DNA from: Bin80 sp026709335
GTDB taxonomy: Bacteria; Bacteroidota; Rhodothermia; Rhodothermales; Bin80
DNA length: 64,000 nt
Reading direction: 5' to 3'
NCBI GenBank assembly: GCA_965200825.1
Contig: OZ241385.1
Span: 1,488,001-1,552,000, forward strand
Shown: in pieces, positions 36,334 through 45,576 of the stretch
Numbering within the stretch: position 1 is the first letter of the stretch
Layout of the letters: every line of letters begins with the position of its first letter
The notes under the pieces: generated by a model
Database searches by the model: none
What the model saw: the letters and a program-made list of their open reading frames with translations, nothing else
What the model was told of the DNA's origin: nothing
Made by a program: the position numbers and the translations under genes

Positions 36334-37542
36334 TCAAGGACTTTCAATTCTTGCTCTCACAATCACTTCTGCACCAAGCTCATCCACGGTCATACCATAT
36401 AATAAGCCGTTTCTGAATATTGGCTGAGATGACCTCAACGAGAATGGGAAAATCACTTGCCCCAAAAAATACCCCTCTGAAGTGAATACGTCAAACAAGT
36501 GATTCTCATTCTCGGCTCTATTCACCCAAAGATTTCCCTCGTCATCAACAAAAAAAGAGGTGACAACCGGCTTGACTCTCGGAAATCTGGATATATCAAT
36601 CTGCCCACCCTGATCGGTGAACCATTTATATGCTTCGTGAGTCTTCTCTAATTCTTCCCTTGTTACCGGGATCGGTTCAAATTCCTGGGTTACCCTTCGA
36701 AGTATTTTGCCTTCCGCAGTCATCTCAGTCAGTTCATACGTTCCGGTAAATAATGTCCATAGATTGCCACCGGGTGAAAATTGCCATTCAAGATACGGTT
36801 GAAAGGCAATGGCCGCTCTCATGCTCGCGCCATCATCACGGACGAACTCAAAGAATTCTCTCTCCACAGGATCATCCGGGATTTTAATCGTATCAATGGC
36901 CGTAAATGATTCGTCAAATCGAGCGAATAATTCTGGAGAACCCTCTTCACCATAAATCACCGCATTGTAGCGCCCTACCCGATCAAAACCGCCGGGGTAC
37001 GGGAAGAGGGACCAACCGGCACTGTTTACACGATGCATCTCCTGATAATTTCCATCTGAATCCAGAATGGTGATTTGCCCCTTTTGCATTTCCACTACCC
37101 AAATTTCACCGTTGCTACTAACATCAACCGCAGAAGCTCCTGTAAATTCTTCGGGCCCTTCTCCTTCTCCACCTACGATACGCATCAAAGAACCACTCGG
37201 ATCATAGATATAGATTTCCTGTGTCTGACCATCAAGAATATATACATTCCCTTGGAGGTCTACATCAAAGGAGCGAATATTTCCTAAAAAAGTCGTGTCT
37301 TCCCCGGAATCATTTCCATACCTCATTTCCTCTATTACTTGCCAACTCTTCTCCGATTCCCAGATTGGAGCCCCCGTATTCTGTATGACTATTTCACCAG
37401 AGTCGAGAGTGTCCACGTTCGCTGACCATCCGTCAGCAACCTGGATATCTGATGACCCACACCCGGAACTGAGCAATAGGCATATTAGCCCCAACAAGGT
37501 CATGGATCCACCAGAATAAACGATAGTGTGAGATGAATTCAT
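36334..37542 (-). CDS. 6-bladed beta-propeller lipoprotein
   Basis: 402 residues; lipoprotein signal with lipobox SSGC (Cys28; Met14 at 37503 is an alternative start giving a shorter signal). Propeller blades are visible, for example IRSFDVDLQGNVYILDGQTQEIYIYD, SGSLMRIVGGEGEGPEEF and VDVSSNGEIWVVEMQKGQITILD. The GEGPEEF turn and NVY(I/V) strands are the family marks. It is probably anchored in the outer membrane or periplasm; the ligand is unknown. An insertion sequence begins 24 bp upstream of its start, so its original promoter has been displaced. Confidence 0.85.
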   Translation of the reverse strand: MNSSHTIVYSGGSMTLLGLICLLLSSGCGSSDIQVADGWSANVDTLDSGEIVIQNTGAPIWESEKSWQVIEEMRYGNDSGEDTTFLGNIRSFDVDLQGNVYILDGQTQEIYIYDPSGSLMRIVGGEGEGPEEFTGASAVDVSSNGEIWVVEMQKGQITILDSDGNYQEMHRVNSAGWSLFPYPGGFDRVGRYNAVIYGEEGSPELFARFDESFTAIDTIKIPDDPVEREFFEFVRDDGASMRAAIAFQPYLEWQFSPGGNLWTLFTGTYELTEMTAEGKILRRVTQEFEPIPVTREELEKTHEAYKWFTDQGGQIDISRFPRVKPVVTSFFVDDEGNLWVNRAENENHLFDVFTSEGYFLGQVIFPFSLRSSQPIFRNGLLYGMTVDELGAEVIVRARIESP

Positions 37543-37566
37543 TGAAAATCTTATAACGTTAATTGA

Positions 37567-37587
37567 GAGCCTCTTGCAAAACCTCTG
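37567..37587 (+). repeat. Left terminal inverted repeat of the insertion sequence
   Basis: 21 bp identical to the complement of 39174-39194. The inner part TTGCAAAACCTC is shared with both ends of the MITE family. Confidence 0.93.
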
Positions 37588-37832
37588 AGCTCGAAGAACT
37601 GAGGGACAAAAGAAGATAGTACTGTTTATTCTTCAGGCCCTGTTTTGTTCCCAAAAAAGGGAAGATTTTCGATCAGTTTCCTTGGAAGCCCTGTCTTTTT
37701 CGAATTTCGTAGAACATGCGCCTTCATTTCATCTGTTTGGGGGCATAATTCGTACCGATTCCCCCCACCAATCCTACGAGTCCCTGATTTCAGAACCCCA
37801 AATTTTGATTCTTAAACGCAGATTGAACCCGT

Positions 37833-38966
37833 TTACTGGATCAATCGGAGCATTTGGTCTACCGTGAGCACCACCACGCCAAACATCAGGTGACACCTTA
37901 CTTTCTCATGTCCACGCACTCGAAGATTGCGTGCGCCAAACTCATCCTTCAACCGTCCAAACGCCCGCTCTACGGTAGATCGCTCTTTGTAACGTTCCCG
38001 CTCCGCAGGAACGAAATTTGCATGCCGCCGTGCCTTTAGCTCCCGGTCATGCGCCGCTTTTTGATTGCGCGGATTCTTGTCAATGATCGGAACCCGTCCA
38101 GCAGCTCGGCTCTCTGCGTATAGATCCTCTGCGTCATAGGCACTGTCCATGATCTCATACAGATACGCAACCTGTTGCTCCGTGATTCGAGACAGTGGAA
38201 TGGCTGCCTGACTATCATGCATGGACGCAGACGTTACCATACAACTGATAGGAATACCACCATCCGCAGTATCCATGTGGAGCTTATATCCAATCCATTT
38301 CGTCGTATGCCCCTTTGCATTCCGCTTGCATCCCACGGTACAGTCGTTTGGAAGATCCTCCAACATTTCGTCTACGTCCATCGTCCGTTGTTTTTCCATG
38401 CGACGAAGTTCCTTGGGCCGTTCTTCTCCCTTTTTCGGACGTCCACGCTTTTTCGGGGCAGGGGCAGGAGCTTCCTTCTTTGGAACCGGTTTCTCTCGGG
38501 CCTCAATCGCCGTGGAATCCCGAGAAATATGGCCCACCAACTCTCCGTCATACCCTTCTGCAATCAAGGCCTCATGAATTCGGTTCGGGAGCTGATTGTG
38601 CGCAAACTCTCGGAACGCACGCGAAAACGTGGATTCACTGGGCACGGTCAGATCGCTGGGCCAGCCACAAATGGACCGAAGGATCGAATCGGTCAACAGC
38701 CGCTCTCGGAGCGCTGACGTCGTCTGGATATTCAAGACCATCTTCGCCATAAAACTCCGCGCAAGACTCGCGCGATGCGCTTCCGGGCGTCCTCCATATC
38801 GACCGGGCAACGAGCGCGGAAGATGATCGTCCACTCGTGCTATTTCAAGCACCATCATCAGCTTCTGGTACCGCTTGGGGAGTGAGCCAAACTGCCGTTC
38901 CAGCCACGGAAACAATTCTTGCTGGCAACTGATATAAAAGCCTCGTATTTTCTTTTTAAGGGACAT
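37833..38966 (-). CDS. DDE transposase (IS5/IS1182-like)
   Basis: 377 residues. An N-terminal DUF772-like helical domain (~55-135; RSFMAKMVLNIQTTSALRERL) is followed by the DDE core with Asp150 (SRDSTAIEAREK), Asp274 (YEIMDSAYDAEDL) and Glu333 (ERSTVERAFGRLKD). A basic, Pro/Lys-rich insertion after the first Asp contains KKRGRPKKG (172-180), an AT-hook-like DNA-binding motif. All three catalytic residues are present, so the enzyme should be active. It fills most of the insertion sequence at 37567-39194. Confidence 0.92.
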   Translation of the reverse strand: MSLKKKIRGFYISCQQELFPWLERQFGSLPKRYQKLMMVLEIARVDDHLPRSLPGRYGGRPEAHRASLARSFMAKMVLNIQTTSALRERLLTDSILRSICGWPSDLTVPSESTFSRAFREFAHNQLPNRIHEALIAEGYDGELVGHISRDSTAIEAREKPVPKKEAPAPAPKKRGRPKKGEERPKELRRMEKQRTMDVDEMLEDLPNDCTVGCKRNAKGHTTKWIGYKLHMDTADGGIPISCMVTSASMHDSQAAIPLSRITEQQVAYLYEIMDSAYDAEDLYAESRAAGRVPIIDKNPRNQKAAHDRELKARRHANFVPAERERYKERSTVERAFGRLKDEFGARNLRVRGHEKVRCHLMFGVVVLTVDQMLRLIQ

Positions 38967-39173
38967 GGGAACCTCCGTTTTTGTGTTTGGATTTTGATAC
39001 CCTAAAGATACGAAATCTGGAGGATTCCGTCCCTTATTTTAACTCCGGAATAAGAGTCAATCTGGTATGTTTCGAGACAGAAAAAAATAATTTGACCAGG
39101 TTCCCAAAAGGCGATCTAAATTGCCCGAATTGGATGCGCAGAGGTCGGGAATTTTTCAAAAAATACCCCGATC

Positions 39174-39194
39174 CAGAGGTTTTGCAAGAGGCTC
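39174..39194 (-). repeat. Right terminal inverted repeat of the insertion sequence
   Basis: 21-bp exact complement of the left repeat; the TTGA copy follows directly at 39195-39198. Confidence 0.93.
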
Positions 39195-39347
39195 TTGAGT
39201 ATCGAATTTGATTCAAAAGCGATAGCTTTCAATATCCCCAGCGTAATAGCCAATGCAAGATCAAAGGTTCACCTGGATCCGCCAAGCTTTGGAAATCAAA
39301 TTCACCCATTTGCATAGTATAAGCTTCTACCTGATAAATTGCATGCC

Positions 39348-40751
39348 TTATTTCGGGAATCGAAATCGGAAAAAATCACGGGCATTATTGTAGCAAATAT
39401 CCTGCACGATTTTTCCCAACCATGGCAAATCATTTGGAAGTTCACCGCGGTGAATCTGCATTCCGATCATGTTGCAGAGAATTCTCCGAAAATACTCATG
39501 CCTCGGGAACGACAAAAAGCTTCTGGAATCAGTTAGCATCCCCACAAAGCGACTCAGAAGCCCCATATTGGCAAATGCAATTAGTTGCCTCTCCATTCCA
39601 TCAATCTGATCCATAAACCACCAAGCAGTGCCGAACTGAATTTTACCTGGAATTGGGTACTCAGAAAAATTACCACACATAGACGCTAACACTTCGTTAT
39701 GGACAGGGTTTACTGAATAGAGAATAGTTCTGGCCAACTGACCACTACTGTGAAGTCGGTCCAAAAAACAGGAAACGCCCCTGGCTATTGAAAAATCTCC
39801 AATAGAATCATAGCCACTGTCTGGCCCAGAAGCAAGCGAGTTATTATTCCGCATGGCAGACAGATGGAATTGCTGTGTCCATCCGGCGGCATGATCCATC
39901 TTCGCCAGTTCATAGAGTAGCCAACTCTTAAATACAGCTACCTCTTTGTGCGTTGGAACCTTCCTTTGCATCGTACGCTCAAAAATCCGCTGAACACCTG
40001 TAGATGAATACTCCTCAGCGGGAATCACTTCTTCTCCATGATCACTGACCATACAGCCATGTTCACAGAAATAATTGTGTCGTATTTGTAATGCTTCAAG
40101 TAAATCATTCGGAGATTCTATATTCAGATTTGCTGTTTGTCCAAGATTAGATATGTACTCGCACCAAGAGGCAGGATCCACGATTTGAGAAGCTTTGTCA
40201 GCCCGAAATCCCGGAACAACCAAAAGCTCTCTCTTCTCTTTTGCAATTTTAATATGTGAAGAAAGGTTTTCAATCGGATCGTTGGTTGTACAGACAACAT
40301 GTACATTCATCCGATCGAGCAATCCTGAACAACTGTACTCTGATGTCTGCAATAACTCTGTGCATTTATCGTAGATTCTGCTGGAAGACGTAGTATCCAA
40401 CCTGTCTCGAATTCCAAAATACCGTAGCAATTCCAGGTGTGTCCAATGGTATAACGGGTTCATCACTGTGTGTGGAACCGTGGATGCCCAAGCGTCAAAT
40501 TTTTCTCGATCTGATGCGTCACCGGTGCAATAAGCCTCCTTGATTCCATTCATTCGCATTGCACGCCATTTGTAGTGATCTCCCGCCAGCCATGCCTGGG
40601 TAAGGTTTGTATATTTTCGATCCGAGGCAATATCATCCGCCGGTAAATGGCAGTGATAATCAATAATCGGCATATCAGCTGCATACTCATGATAGAGTGT
40701 TTCAGCAGCAACAGTTCTTAGAAGAAAATTTTCGTCCATAAATTTCCGCAT
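39348..40751 (-). CDS. uxaC: Glucuronate (hexuronate) isomerase
   Basis: 467 residues, the normal length. UxaC isomerises D-glucuronate to D-fructuronate and D-galacturonate to D-tagaturonate. Visible: N-terminal MPIIDYHCHLPADDIASDRKYTNLTQAWLAGDHYKWR with the metal-binding HCH, VVCTTNDPIENL, VVPGFRADKA and the C-terminal FVGMLTDSRSFLSFPRHEYFRRILC. It is divergent from the TRAP transporter/uxaB unit across a 506-bp control region; an 18-bp palindrome lies 59 bp upstream of its start. Its 3' end lies 150 bp from the insertion sequence. Confidence 0.95.
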   Translation of the reverse strand: MRKFMDENFLLRTVAAETLYHEYAADMPIIDYHCHLPADDIASDRKYTNLTQAWLAGDHYKWRAMRMNGIKEAYCTGDASDREKFDAWASTVPHTVMNPLYHWTHLELLRYFGIRDRLDTTSSSRIYDKCTELLQTSEYSCSGLLDRMNVHVVCTTNDPIENLSSHIKIAKEKRELLVVPGFRADKASQIVDPASWCEYISNLGQTANLNIESPNDLLEALQIRHNYFCEHGCMVSDHGEEVIPAEEYSSTGVQRIFERTMQRKVPTHKEVAVFKSWLLYELAKMDHAAGWTQQFHLSAMRNNNSLASGPDSGYDSIGDFSIARGVSCFLDRLHSSGQLARTILYSVNPVHNEVLASMCGNFSEYPIPGKIQFGTAWWFMDQIDGMERQLIAFANMGLLSRFVGMLTDSRSFLSFPRHEYFRRILCNMIGMQIHRGELPNDLPWLGKIVQDICYNNARDFFRFRFPK

Positions 40752-41257
40752 GAATCTCTTGGTTGTTCTTGAGATTTGGGTTAGATACTATGCATGAATG
40801 CTTATAATTTGCTTATAACTATAAGCACCCCAATGACCTGTTGAGCGAACACTTGAGGATGCCAATGCCACATCATATCCAGAATCCTCCGGTTTTGCAC
40901 CCGGGAAATTCGATAGCCGTAACCGTGCGAATTTCATTCTTTGGAAAATGGCGCTCATCATCAAACAGTACCGGATGCAAACTTATTCTGCATATATTTA
41001 TACCAAAGAATAATGTTTAACTTACTGCGTGCTTCCGGCTCTATTTACGATTCAATCATATGTACATATAAGTAGTGATATGGTGCAGTCACGTATTAAC
41101 ATATTCTCTGTAATCATCATAATGCAACCCATAACATGTGATCAAACGTGTCTCCACGAGATTAGCCAATGCAATCCTTCACTAGCGCTCCTCAATCTCC
41201 TCAAAATCAGATTCAATATTGGATAACTGTTACCACGTATTTATAGATTCCTGACGA
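40752..41257. promoter_or_regulatory. Divergent control region of the hexuronate genes
   Basis: 506 bp with no coding frame I accept. It must carry promoters for uxaC (leftward) and the dctPQM-uxaB unit (rightward). The uxaC side holds the TGCTTATA palindrome (separate entry). Nearer dctP there is a second, unrelated 12-bp palindrome ATATGTACATAT at 41058-41069. The region is AT-rich throughout. Confidence 0.55.
40799..40827. promoter_or_regulatory. Operator-like palindrome upstream of uxaC, with an extra half-site
   Basis: TGCTTATA-AC-TATAAGCA (40810-40827) is a perfect 8+2+8 inverted repeat; a third copy of the half-site TGCTTATA lies 11 bp away at 40799-40806. It lies 48-76 bp upstream of the uxaC start. 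The size and symmetry fit a dimeric repressor such as the GntR-family regulators that often control hexuronate genes; no regulator gene is in the window, so the binding protein is inference. Confidence 0.6.
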
Positions 41258-42277
41258 ATGTTCATTCGAATTGCATGTTTGTTTCTACTCTTATCTGCAG
41301 GCTGTACCCGAACCGGTAGTGTAGAAGTGATTAAGCTTGGTCATGGACTTGATACCAATCATCCTGTCCACCAAGCCATGGTTTTCATGCAGGAACGACT
41401 GGACAGTTTGTCGCAGGGATCTCTCCAGATCCAAATTTACCCAAGCCAACAGCTTGGCACGGAGCGTCAACTATTGGAGTTGTTGCAACTCGGAAGTATA
41501 GGGATGACCAAAGTTGCCTCAGCTGTACTTGAAGGTTTTGCATCTGAGTATAAAGTGCTCAGTTTACCATACCTGTTTCGTGACGAAGCACACCGACATG
41601 CCGCACTCGATGGCCCCGCCGGCCGAAAAATATTGCTGTCTGGTGAACAGTATTGGCTTCGTGGCTTAACGTACTATGACGCGGGAAGTCGAAGTTTTTA
41701 TACCACGGAACAACCTATCTATTCACCTGAGGATCTGGAGGGCCTGAAGATCCGTACTCTTGAGAGTGCAACCCAAGTAAAAATGGTCAACAGTCTGGGA
41801 GGTTCAGCGACCCCCATAGCTTGGGGGGAGATATATACTTCTCTACAACAGGGAGTTGTCGATGGTGCAGAAAATAATCCTCCTTCATTCTACACTTCCC
41901 GACACTATGAAGTATGTAAGTATTACTCACTTGATGAGCATACAGGTCTTCCCGATGTACTACTCATTAGTACCATCATTTGGAATCAATTGACTCCAGA
42001 ACAACAAGCCTGGGTGCAACAGGCTGCAGATGAATCTGCAGAATACCAAAAGATACTATGGAAAATGGCAACAGATGAAGCGCTGGAAAAAGTGCAAGAA
42101 GCAGGCGTCACAATTATCTACCCGGACAAGGCTCCGTTTGTTGAGCGCGTACTTCCTATATATGACGAATACCGAGATATTCCTGAGATTTATGCTCTCA
42201 TTGAAGAAATTCGTTCCACTGTTCCATGCGATTCATTGAATGACTGCTCAACCCAAGGATTGCCCACTGATGACTGA
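41258..42277 (+). CDS. dctP: TRAP transporter substrate-binding lipoprotein (DctP type)
   Basis: 339 residues; lipobox SAGC (Cys16) instead of a cleaved soluble signal. The DctP fold is seen in LGHGLDTNHPVHQAMVFMQ, YPSQQLGTERQLLELLQLG, LPYLFRDEAHRHAALDG, GLKIRTLESATQVKMVNSLG (with the conserved Arg that binds the carboxylate) and GVVDGAENNPPSFYTS. It delivers an organic acid, here probably a hexuronate because of the flanking uxa genes, to the DctQM permease. Confidence 0.93.
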   Translation: MFIRIACLFLLLSAGCTRTGSVEVIKLGHGLDTNHPVHQAMVFMQERLDSLSQGSLQIQIYPSQQLGTERQLLELLQLGSIGMTKVASAVLEGFASEYKVLSLPYLFRDEAHRHAALDGPAGRKILLSGEQYWLRGLTYYDAGSRSFYTTEQPIYSPEDLEGLKIRTLESATQVKMVNSLGGSATPIAWGEIYTSLQQGVVDGAENNPPSFYTSRHYEVCKYYSLDEHTGLPDVLLISTIIWNQLTPEQQAWVQQAADESAEYQKILWKMATDEALEKVQEAGVTIIYPDKAPFVERVLPIYDEYRDIPEIYALIEEIRSTVPCDSLNDCSTQGLPTDD

Positions 42278-42289
42278 CTCTATCCCTAT

Positions 42290-42778
42290 ATGACTCAAAC
42301 ACGTCACCTGCTCGACCGATTCTTATCCGTATTCGTGGCTACTCTCATGGCTACGCTGGTACTGGATGTTTTATGGCAAGTATTTACGCGATTTATTTTG
42401 GGTAATCCTAGTTCTTGGACAGAAGAGTTGGCTCGATACCTTATGATATGGGTGGGACTTATTGGTGCTGCCTACGCTGCAGGACGAAGAATGCATCTAA
42501 GCGTGGACCTTCTTCCAAATGCACTCTCGGGAAATCGTGCTACTACGTTACGTATTGTGATTGAATCCTTCGTGCTCCTGTTTGCAGTGACTGCTCTTTT
42601 TGCAGGGGGAATACGTCTGGTTTGGGTCATGCTTACCCTCGGACAGACATCAGCCAGTCTACAGCTACCATTGGGGTACGTTTACCTGGCAGTTCCGCTA
42701 AGCGGATTGTTCATTGCATGGTATGCAATCTTGGATCTTGTGGACGAAATAAAAAATCTAAAGAATGGAAACCGCTGA
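42290..42778 (+). CDS. dctQ: TRAP transporter small permease (DctQ type)
   Basis: 162 residues with four transmembrane helices and the family signature FTRFILGNPSSWTEELARYLMIWVGLIGAAYA. It pairs with the DctM subunit. It starts 12 bp after dctP and overlaps dctM by 14 bp. Confidence 0.92.
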   Translation: MTQTRHLLDRFLSVFVATLMATLVLDVLWQVFTRFILGNPSSWTEELARYLMIWVGLIGAAYAAGRRMHLSVDLLPNALSGNRATTLRIVIESFVLLFAVTALFAGGIRLVWVMLTLGQTSASLQLPLGYVYLAVPLSGLFIAWYAILDLVDEIKNLKNGNR

Positions 42779-44060
42779 AATTCTCGTCCTCGTAATCTCC
42801 TTTGCGGGCATGCTCCTTTTGGGGGTTCCCATTGCCTATAGCATTGGACTGGCCACCTTGGCCACGATGCTGGTCTCCATAGGAACATGGCCAGCCCTAA
42901 CAACCCAGGCACAGCGCATAGCAACCGGGTTGGACAGCTTTGCGCTACTGGCGATTCCCTTCTTTATCCTTGCAGGCCAGATCATGAATCAAGGAGGTAT
43001 GGCCCGCCGATTAATTGACTTTGCCCGAGCTCTTCTGGGGTTACTTCCCGGAGCACTGGCTCATATTAACATCATGGCTTCCATGCTTTTTGGAGCTATA
43101 TCCGGATCTGCTGTCGCTGCTGCCTCCGCAGTTGGCGGAATCATGACACCTCAAATGGAAAAAGATGGATACGATCGTAATTATGCTGCCGCAGTCAACA
43201 TTACTTCAGCTACCACAGGACTTGTGATTCCGCCCAGTAATATTCTGATCGTATATTCCCTTGCCAGCGGAGGCGCCTCCATTGCAGCATTATTCTTAGC
43301 CGGCTATCTTCCAGGACTTCTGGTTGGTGTCTCGCTCATGGTGGTTGCCGGAGTTCTTGCTCTTCGACGGAAGTATGGTGCGTCGAAAGTAACAGAATTC
43401 AAGAAGATATTTTGGCGATTTCTGGATGCAATACCCAGCCTGACACTACTGATAGTCGTCATGGGGGGGATCGTTGCAGGCTTTTTTACAGCTACGGAAG
43501 CCGCTGCTGTTGCTGTACTATATGCATTGATTCTCGCACTGATCTACCGTGAAATCTCTTTTCGAGATCTTCCACAAATTCTCATCAGCGCTAGTGGAAC
43601 AACTGCGGTAGTGTTGCTTCTTGTCGCGACCTCTGTCGGAATGTCTTGGATCATGGCCTATGTGAACATCCCGCAACAATTGACGGAATCTATTTTGGGG
43701 CTGACTGATAATGGGATTGTTATTATGTTGCTCATCAACATCATTCTGCTGTGTGTCGGCGTCTTTATGGATATTACACCGGCTGTTCTCATCTTTACGC
43801 CAATCTTTTTGCCAATTGCGATAACACTGGGAATCGATCCAATCCATTTCGGGATTATTATTGTTCTCAACCTTTGTATTGGACTCTGCACCCCACCGGT
43901 GGGAAGTGTGCTCTTTGTAGGAGTTGGGGTTGCTAAGACCAGAATTTCCCAGGTGACACGTCCACTTCTTCCTTTCTTCATTGCAATGATCATAACACTC
44001 ATGGTAGTTACTTATGTCCCAGGCTTGAGCCTGTGGCTGCCAGAGCTTTTCCTTGACTAG
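42765..44060 (+). CDS. dctM: TRAP transporter large permease (DctM type)
   Basis: 431 residues, about 12 transmembrane helices, forming the sodium-coupled transport channel. Family marks: FALLAIPFFILAGQIMNQGGMARRL, GAISGSAVAAASAVGGIMTPQMEKDGYDR, TATTGLVIPPSNILIVYS-like region, and GLCTPPVGSVLFVG near the end. Co-transcribed with dctPQ and uxaB. Confidence 0.95.
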   Translation: METAEILVLVISFAGMLLLGVPIAYSIGLATLATMLVSIGTWPALTTQAQRIATGLDSFALLAIPFFILAGQIMNQGGMARRLIDFARALLGLLPGALAHINIMASMLFGAISGSAVAAASAVGGIMTPQMEKDGYDRNYAAAVNITSATTGLVIPPSNILIVYSLASGGASIAALFLAGYLPGLLVGVSLMVVAGVLALRRKYGASKVTEFKKIFWRFLDAIPSLTLLIVVMGGIVAGFFTATEAAAVAVLYALILALIYREISFRDLPQILISASGTTAVVLLLVATSVGMSWIMAYVNIPQQLTESILGLTDNGIVIMLLINIILLCVGVFMDITPAVLIFTPIFLPIAITLGIDPIHFGIIIVLNLCIGLCTPPVGSVLFVGVGVAKTRISQVTRPLLPFFIAMIITLMVVTYVPGLSLWLPELFLD

Positions 44061-44076
44061 CCGAGGAAACGCTAAC

Positions 44077-45510
44077 GTGACTGAAAAAATACTCCAATTC
44101 GGAACCGGCCGTTTCCTGCGGGCTTTCGCCGATTGTCTTATTGACGAAGCCAACCATTCAGGGCACTACGATGGCAAGGTTGTAATGATCGCATCAACGC
44201 CCAGTGGACGCGCACAGCTATTCAATAAGCAAAATGGGCGATACACACTTTGGACCCGAGGGCATGGATCGGAGGGGTTGGTAGATGAACTGAGTACTAT
44301 TAGCTCTGTAAACCGTGTGCTATCTGCCAGCACCGAATGGGATGAGGTTCTAGCCATTGCTCGTAATCCCTCCCTGCAAGCCATTCTTTCTAACACCACA
44401 GAAATTGGCCTTTCGCTCCAGAAAAACGATCTCTATTCTACCCCTAAATCCTTTCCTGCCCGGCTTTGTGCCCTGCTCTTTGCACGTGCAGAACACTTTG
44501 ATTATATCGTTTCTAAAGGGATGGTCATCTTGCCCTGTGAACTCGTAGACAATAATGGAGCCCTGTTATGCAACCTTGTAATGGAACAAGCAAAGCGATG
44601 GAATCTAGGGACGCGTTTCATGGACTGGATACAGCAATCTACCCTGTTTTGTAATACTTTGGTAGATCGCATTGTACCGGGACTGCCTGGAAAAACCGAA
44701 CTGGAATCCGCTTATTCCCGTCTAGGATATAGAGATGAACTGCTTACTGTCTGCGAGCCATATCGACTTTGGGCTGTTCAGGCAGACCAAAGCCTTCAAG
44801 AAAAACTCGGATTCTTTAAAGATGTCGAAGGTATTGTTCTCACCTCGGATATTGCACCGTACCGCACCCGAAAAATCGGATTGCTTAATGGAGGACACAC
44901 TCTCTCTGTACCCGTGGGACTGTTGGCAGGATGCGAAACGGTTTTGGAAAGTATCACCCACCCCAAGGTCAGCAGATTCATTGAGGACCTCCTGAGAGAT
45001 GATATCGGCCCTGTACTACCTGTGGCCCCTGAGACCGTAAGCCCTTATATTGATGAAGTTCTGCAGCGCTGGCGAAACCCCTACATGCATCATCGCCTCA
45101 TTGATATTACGTTGCAGTCAACCACAAAACTCCGCCACCGCGTTGTACCTACTCTCCTGAATTATTATGAAATACACCCCGACGGACCGCCCCCCGAACT
45201 GATCACAGTGGGCTTTGCAGCATGGCTCCGCTTTATGCGTGGAACCTCAAAACTCAACGGTATAGTACACAACAGTTTGGCGGGATCCCGCCACCCTATC
45301 GTTGATGATTATGCAGAACAGTTTTATGAGTGGTGGCCACAAGATCATAACCTTATCCCCGGCTTTGTTCAAGATGTTTTTTCCAGTCAGGACTTGTGGG
45401 GAACCTCTTTATGTGATTTTCCTGGATTTACAGAGGCGGTATTGGATGCTCTCCACATGATTCTTCATCATGGAATAAAGTCAATACTGCGTGGCACAGA
45501 GGTGCCATAA
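44077..45510 (+). CDS. uxaB: Tagaturonate reductase (mannitol dehydrogenase superfamily)
   Basis: 477 residues from a GTG at 44077, which is preceded by GAGGAAAC at a good ribosome-binding distance and lies 16 bp after the dctM stop; a TTG at 44053 would overlap dctM. It uses NADH to reduce D-tagaturonate to D-altronate. Visible: EKILQFGTGRFLRAFADCLIDEA nucleotide loop, ILSNTTEIGLS, PCELVDNNGALL, and KIGLLNGGHTLSVPVGLLAG with the catalytic Lys/Asn/His set. Fructuronate reductase (UxuB) is the main alternative; the UxaA found here favours UxaB. Confidence 0.87.
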   Translation: MTEKILQFGTGRFLRAFADCLIDEANHSGHYDGKVVMIASTPSGRAQLFNKQNGRYTLWTRGHGSEGLVDELSTISSVNRVLSASTEWDEVLAIARNPSLQAILSNTTEIGLSLQKNDLYSTPKSFPARLCALLFARAEHFDYIVSKGMVILPCELVDNNGALLCNLVMEQAKRWNLGTRFMDWIQQSTLFCNTLVDRIVPGLPGKTELESAYSRLGYRDELLTVCEPYRLWAVQADQSLQEKLGFFKDVEGIVLTSDIAPYRTRKIGLLNGGHTLSVPVGLLAGCETVLESITHPKVSRFIEDLLRDDIGPVLPVAPETVSPYIDEVLQRWRNPYMHHRLIDITLQSTTKLRHRVVPTLLNYYEIHPDGPPPELITVGFAAWLRFMRGTSKLNGIVHNSLAGSRHPIVDDYAEQFYEWWPQDHNLIPGFVQDVFSSQDLWGTSLCDFPGFTEAVLDALHMILHHGIKSILRGTEVP

Positions 45511-45576
45511 TTACGTTAGATCCTCATAGTATTGCATTGAGATCTGCTGAGATCTATTGATCATGGATATCTTGAT

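Larger units (their letters stand above)
37567..39194 (-). mobile_element. Complete insertion sequence, 1628 bp, with TTGA target duplication
   Basis: Bounded by perfect 21-bp terminal inverted repeats (starting GAGCCTCTTGCAAAACCTCT) at 37567-37587 and 39174-39194, flanked on both sides by TTGA (37563-37566 and 39195-39198). It contains one transposase gene on the minus strand. The DDE transposase and 4-bp duplication fit the IS5/IS1182-like groups (DDE_Tnp_1); I cannot name the exact family. Intact ORF, perfect ends and intact duplication indicate a recent, possibly active insertion. The same end sequences occur in three 99-bp MITEs of this window. Confidence 0.93.

Noticed and set aside
40900..40925. 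Possible fourth MITE end (CCGGTTTTGCACCCGGG) in the uxaC-dctP region
   Set aside because: Only the GGTTTTGCA core matches; the rest of the 99-bp element and a second end are absent.
41058..41069. ATATGTACATAT palindrome as a second operator
   Set aside because: A 12-bp AT-rich palindrome is not unusual in this AT-rich region and has no second copy.
43518..44153. 211-codon minus-strand frame
   Set aside because: Antisense to the DctM permease and uxaB; repetitive low-complexity translation typical of the reverse of membrane-protein genes.
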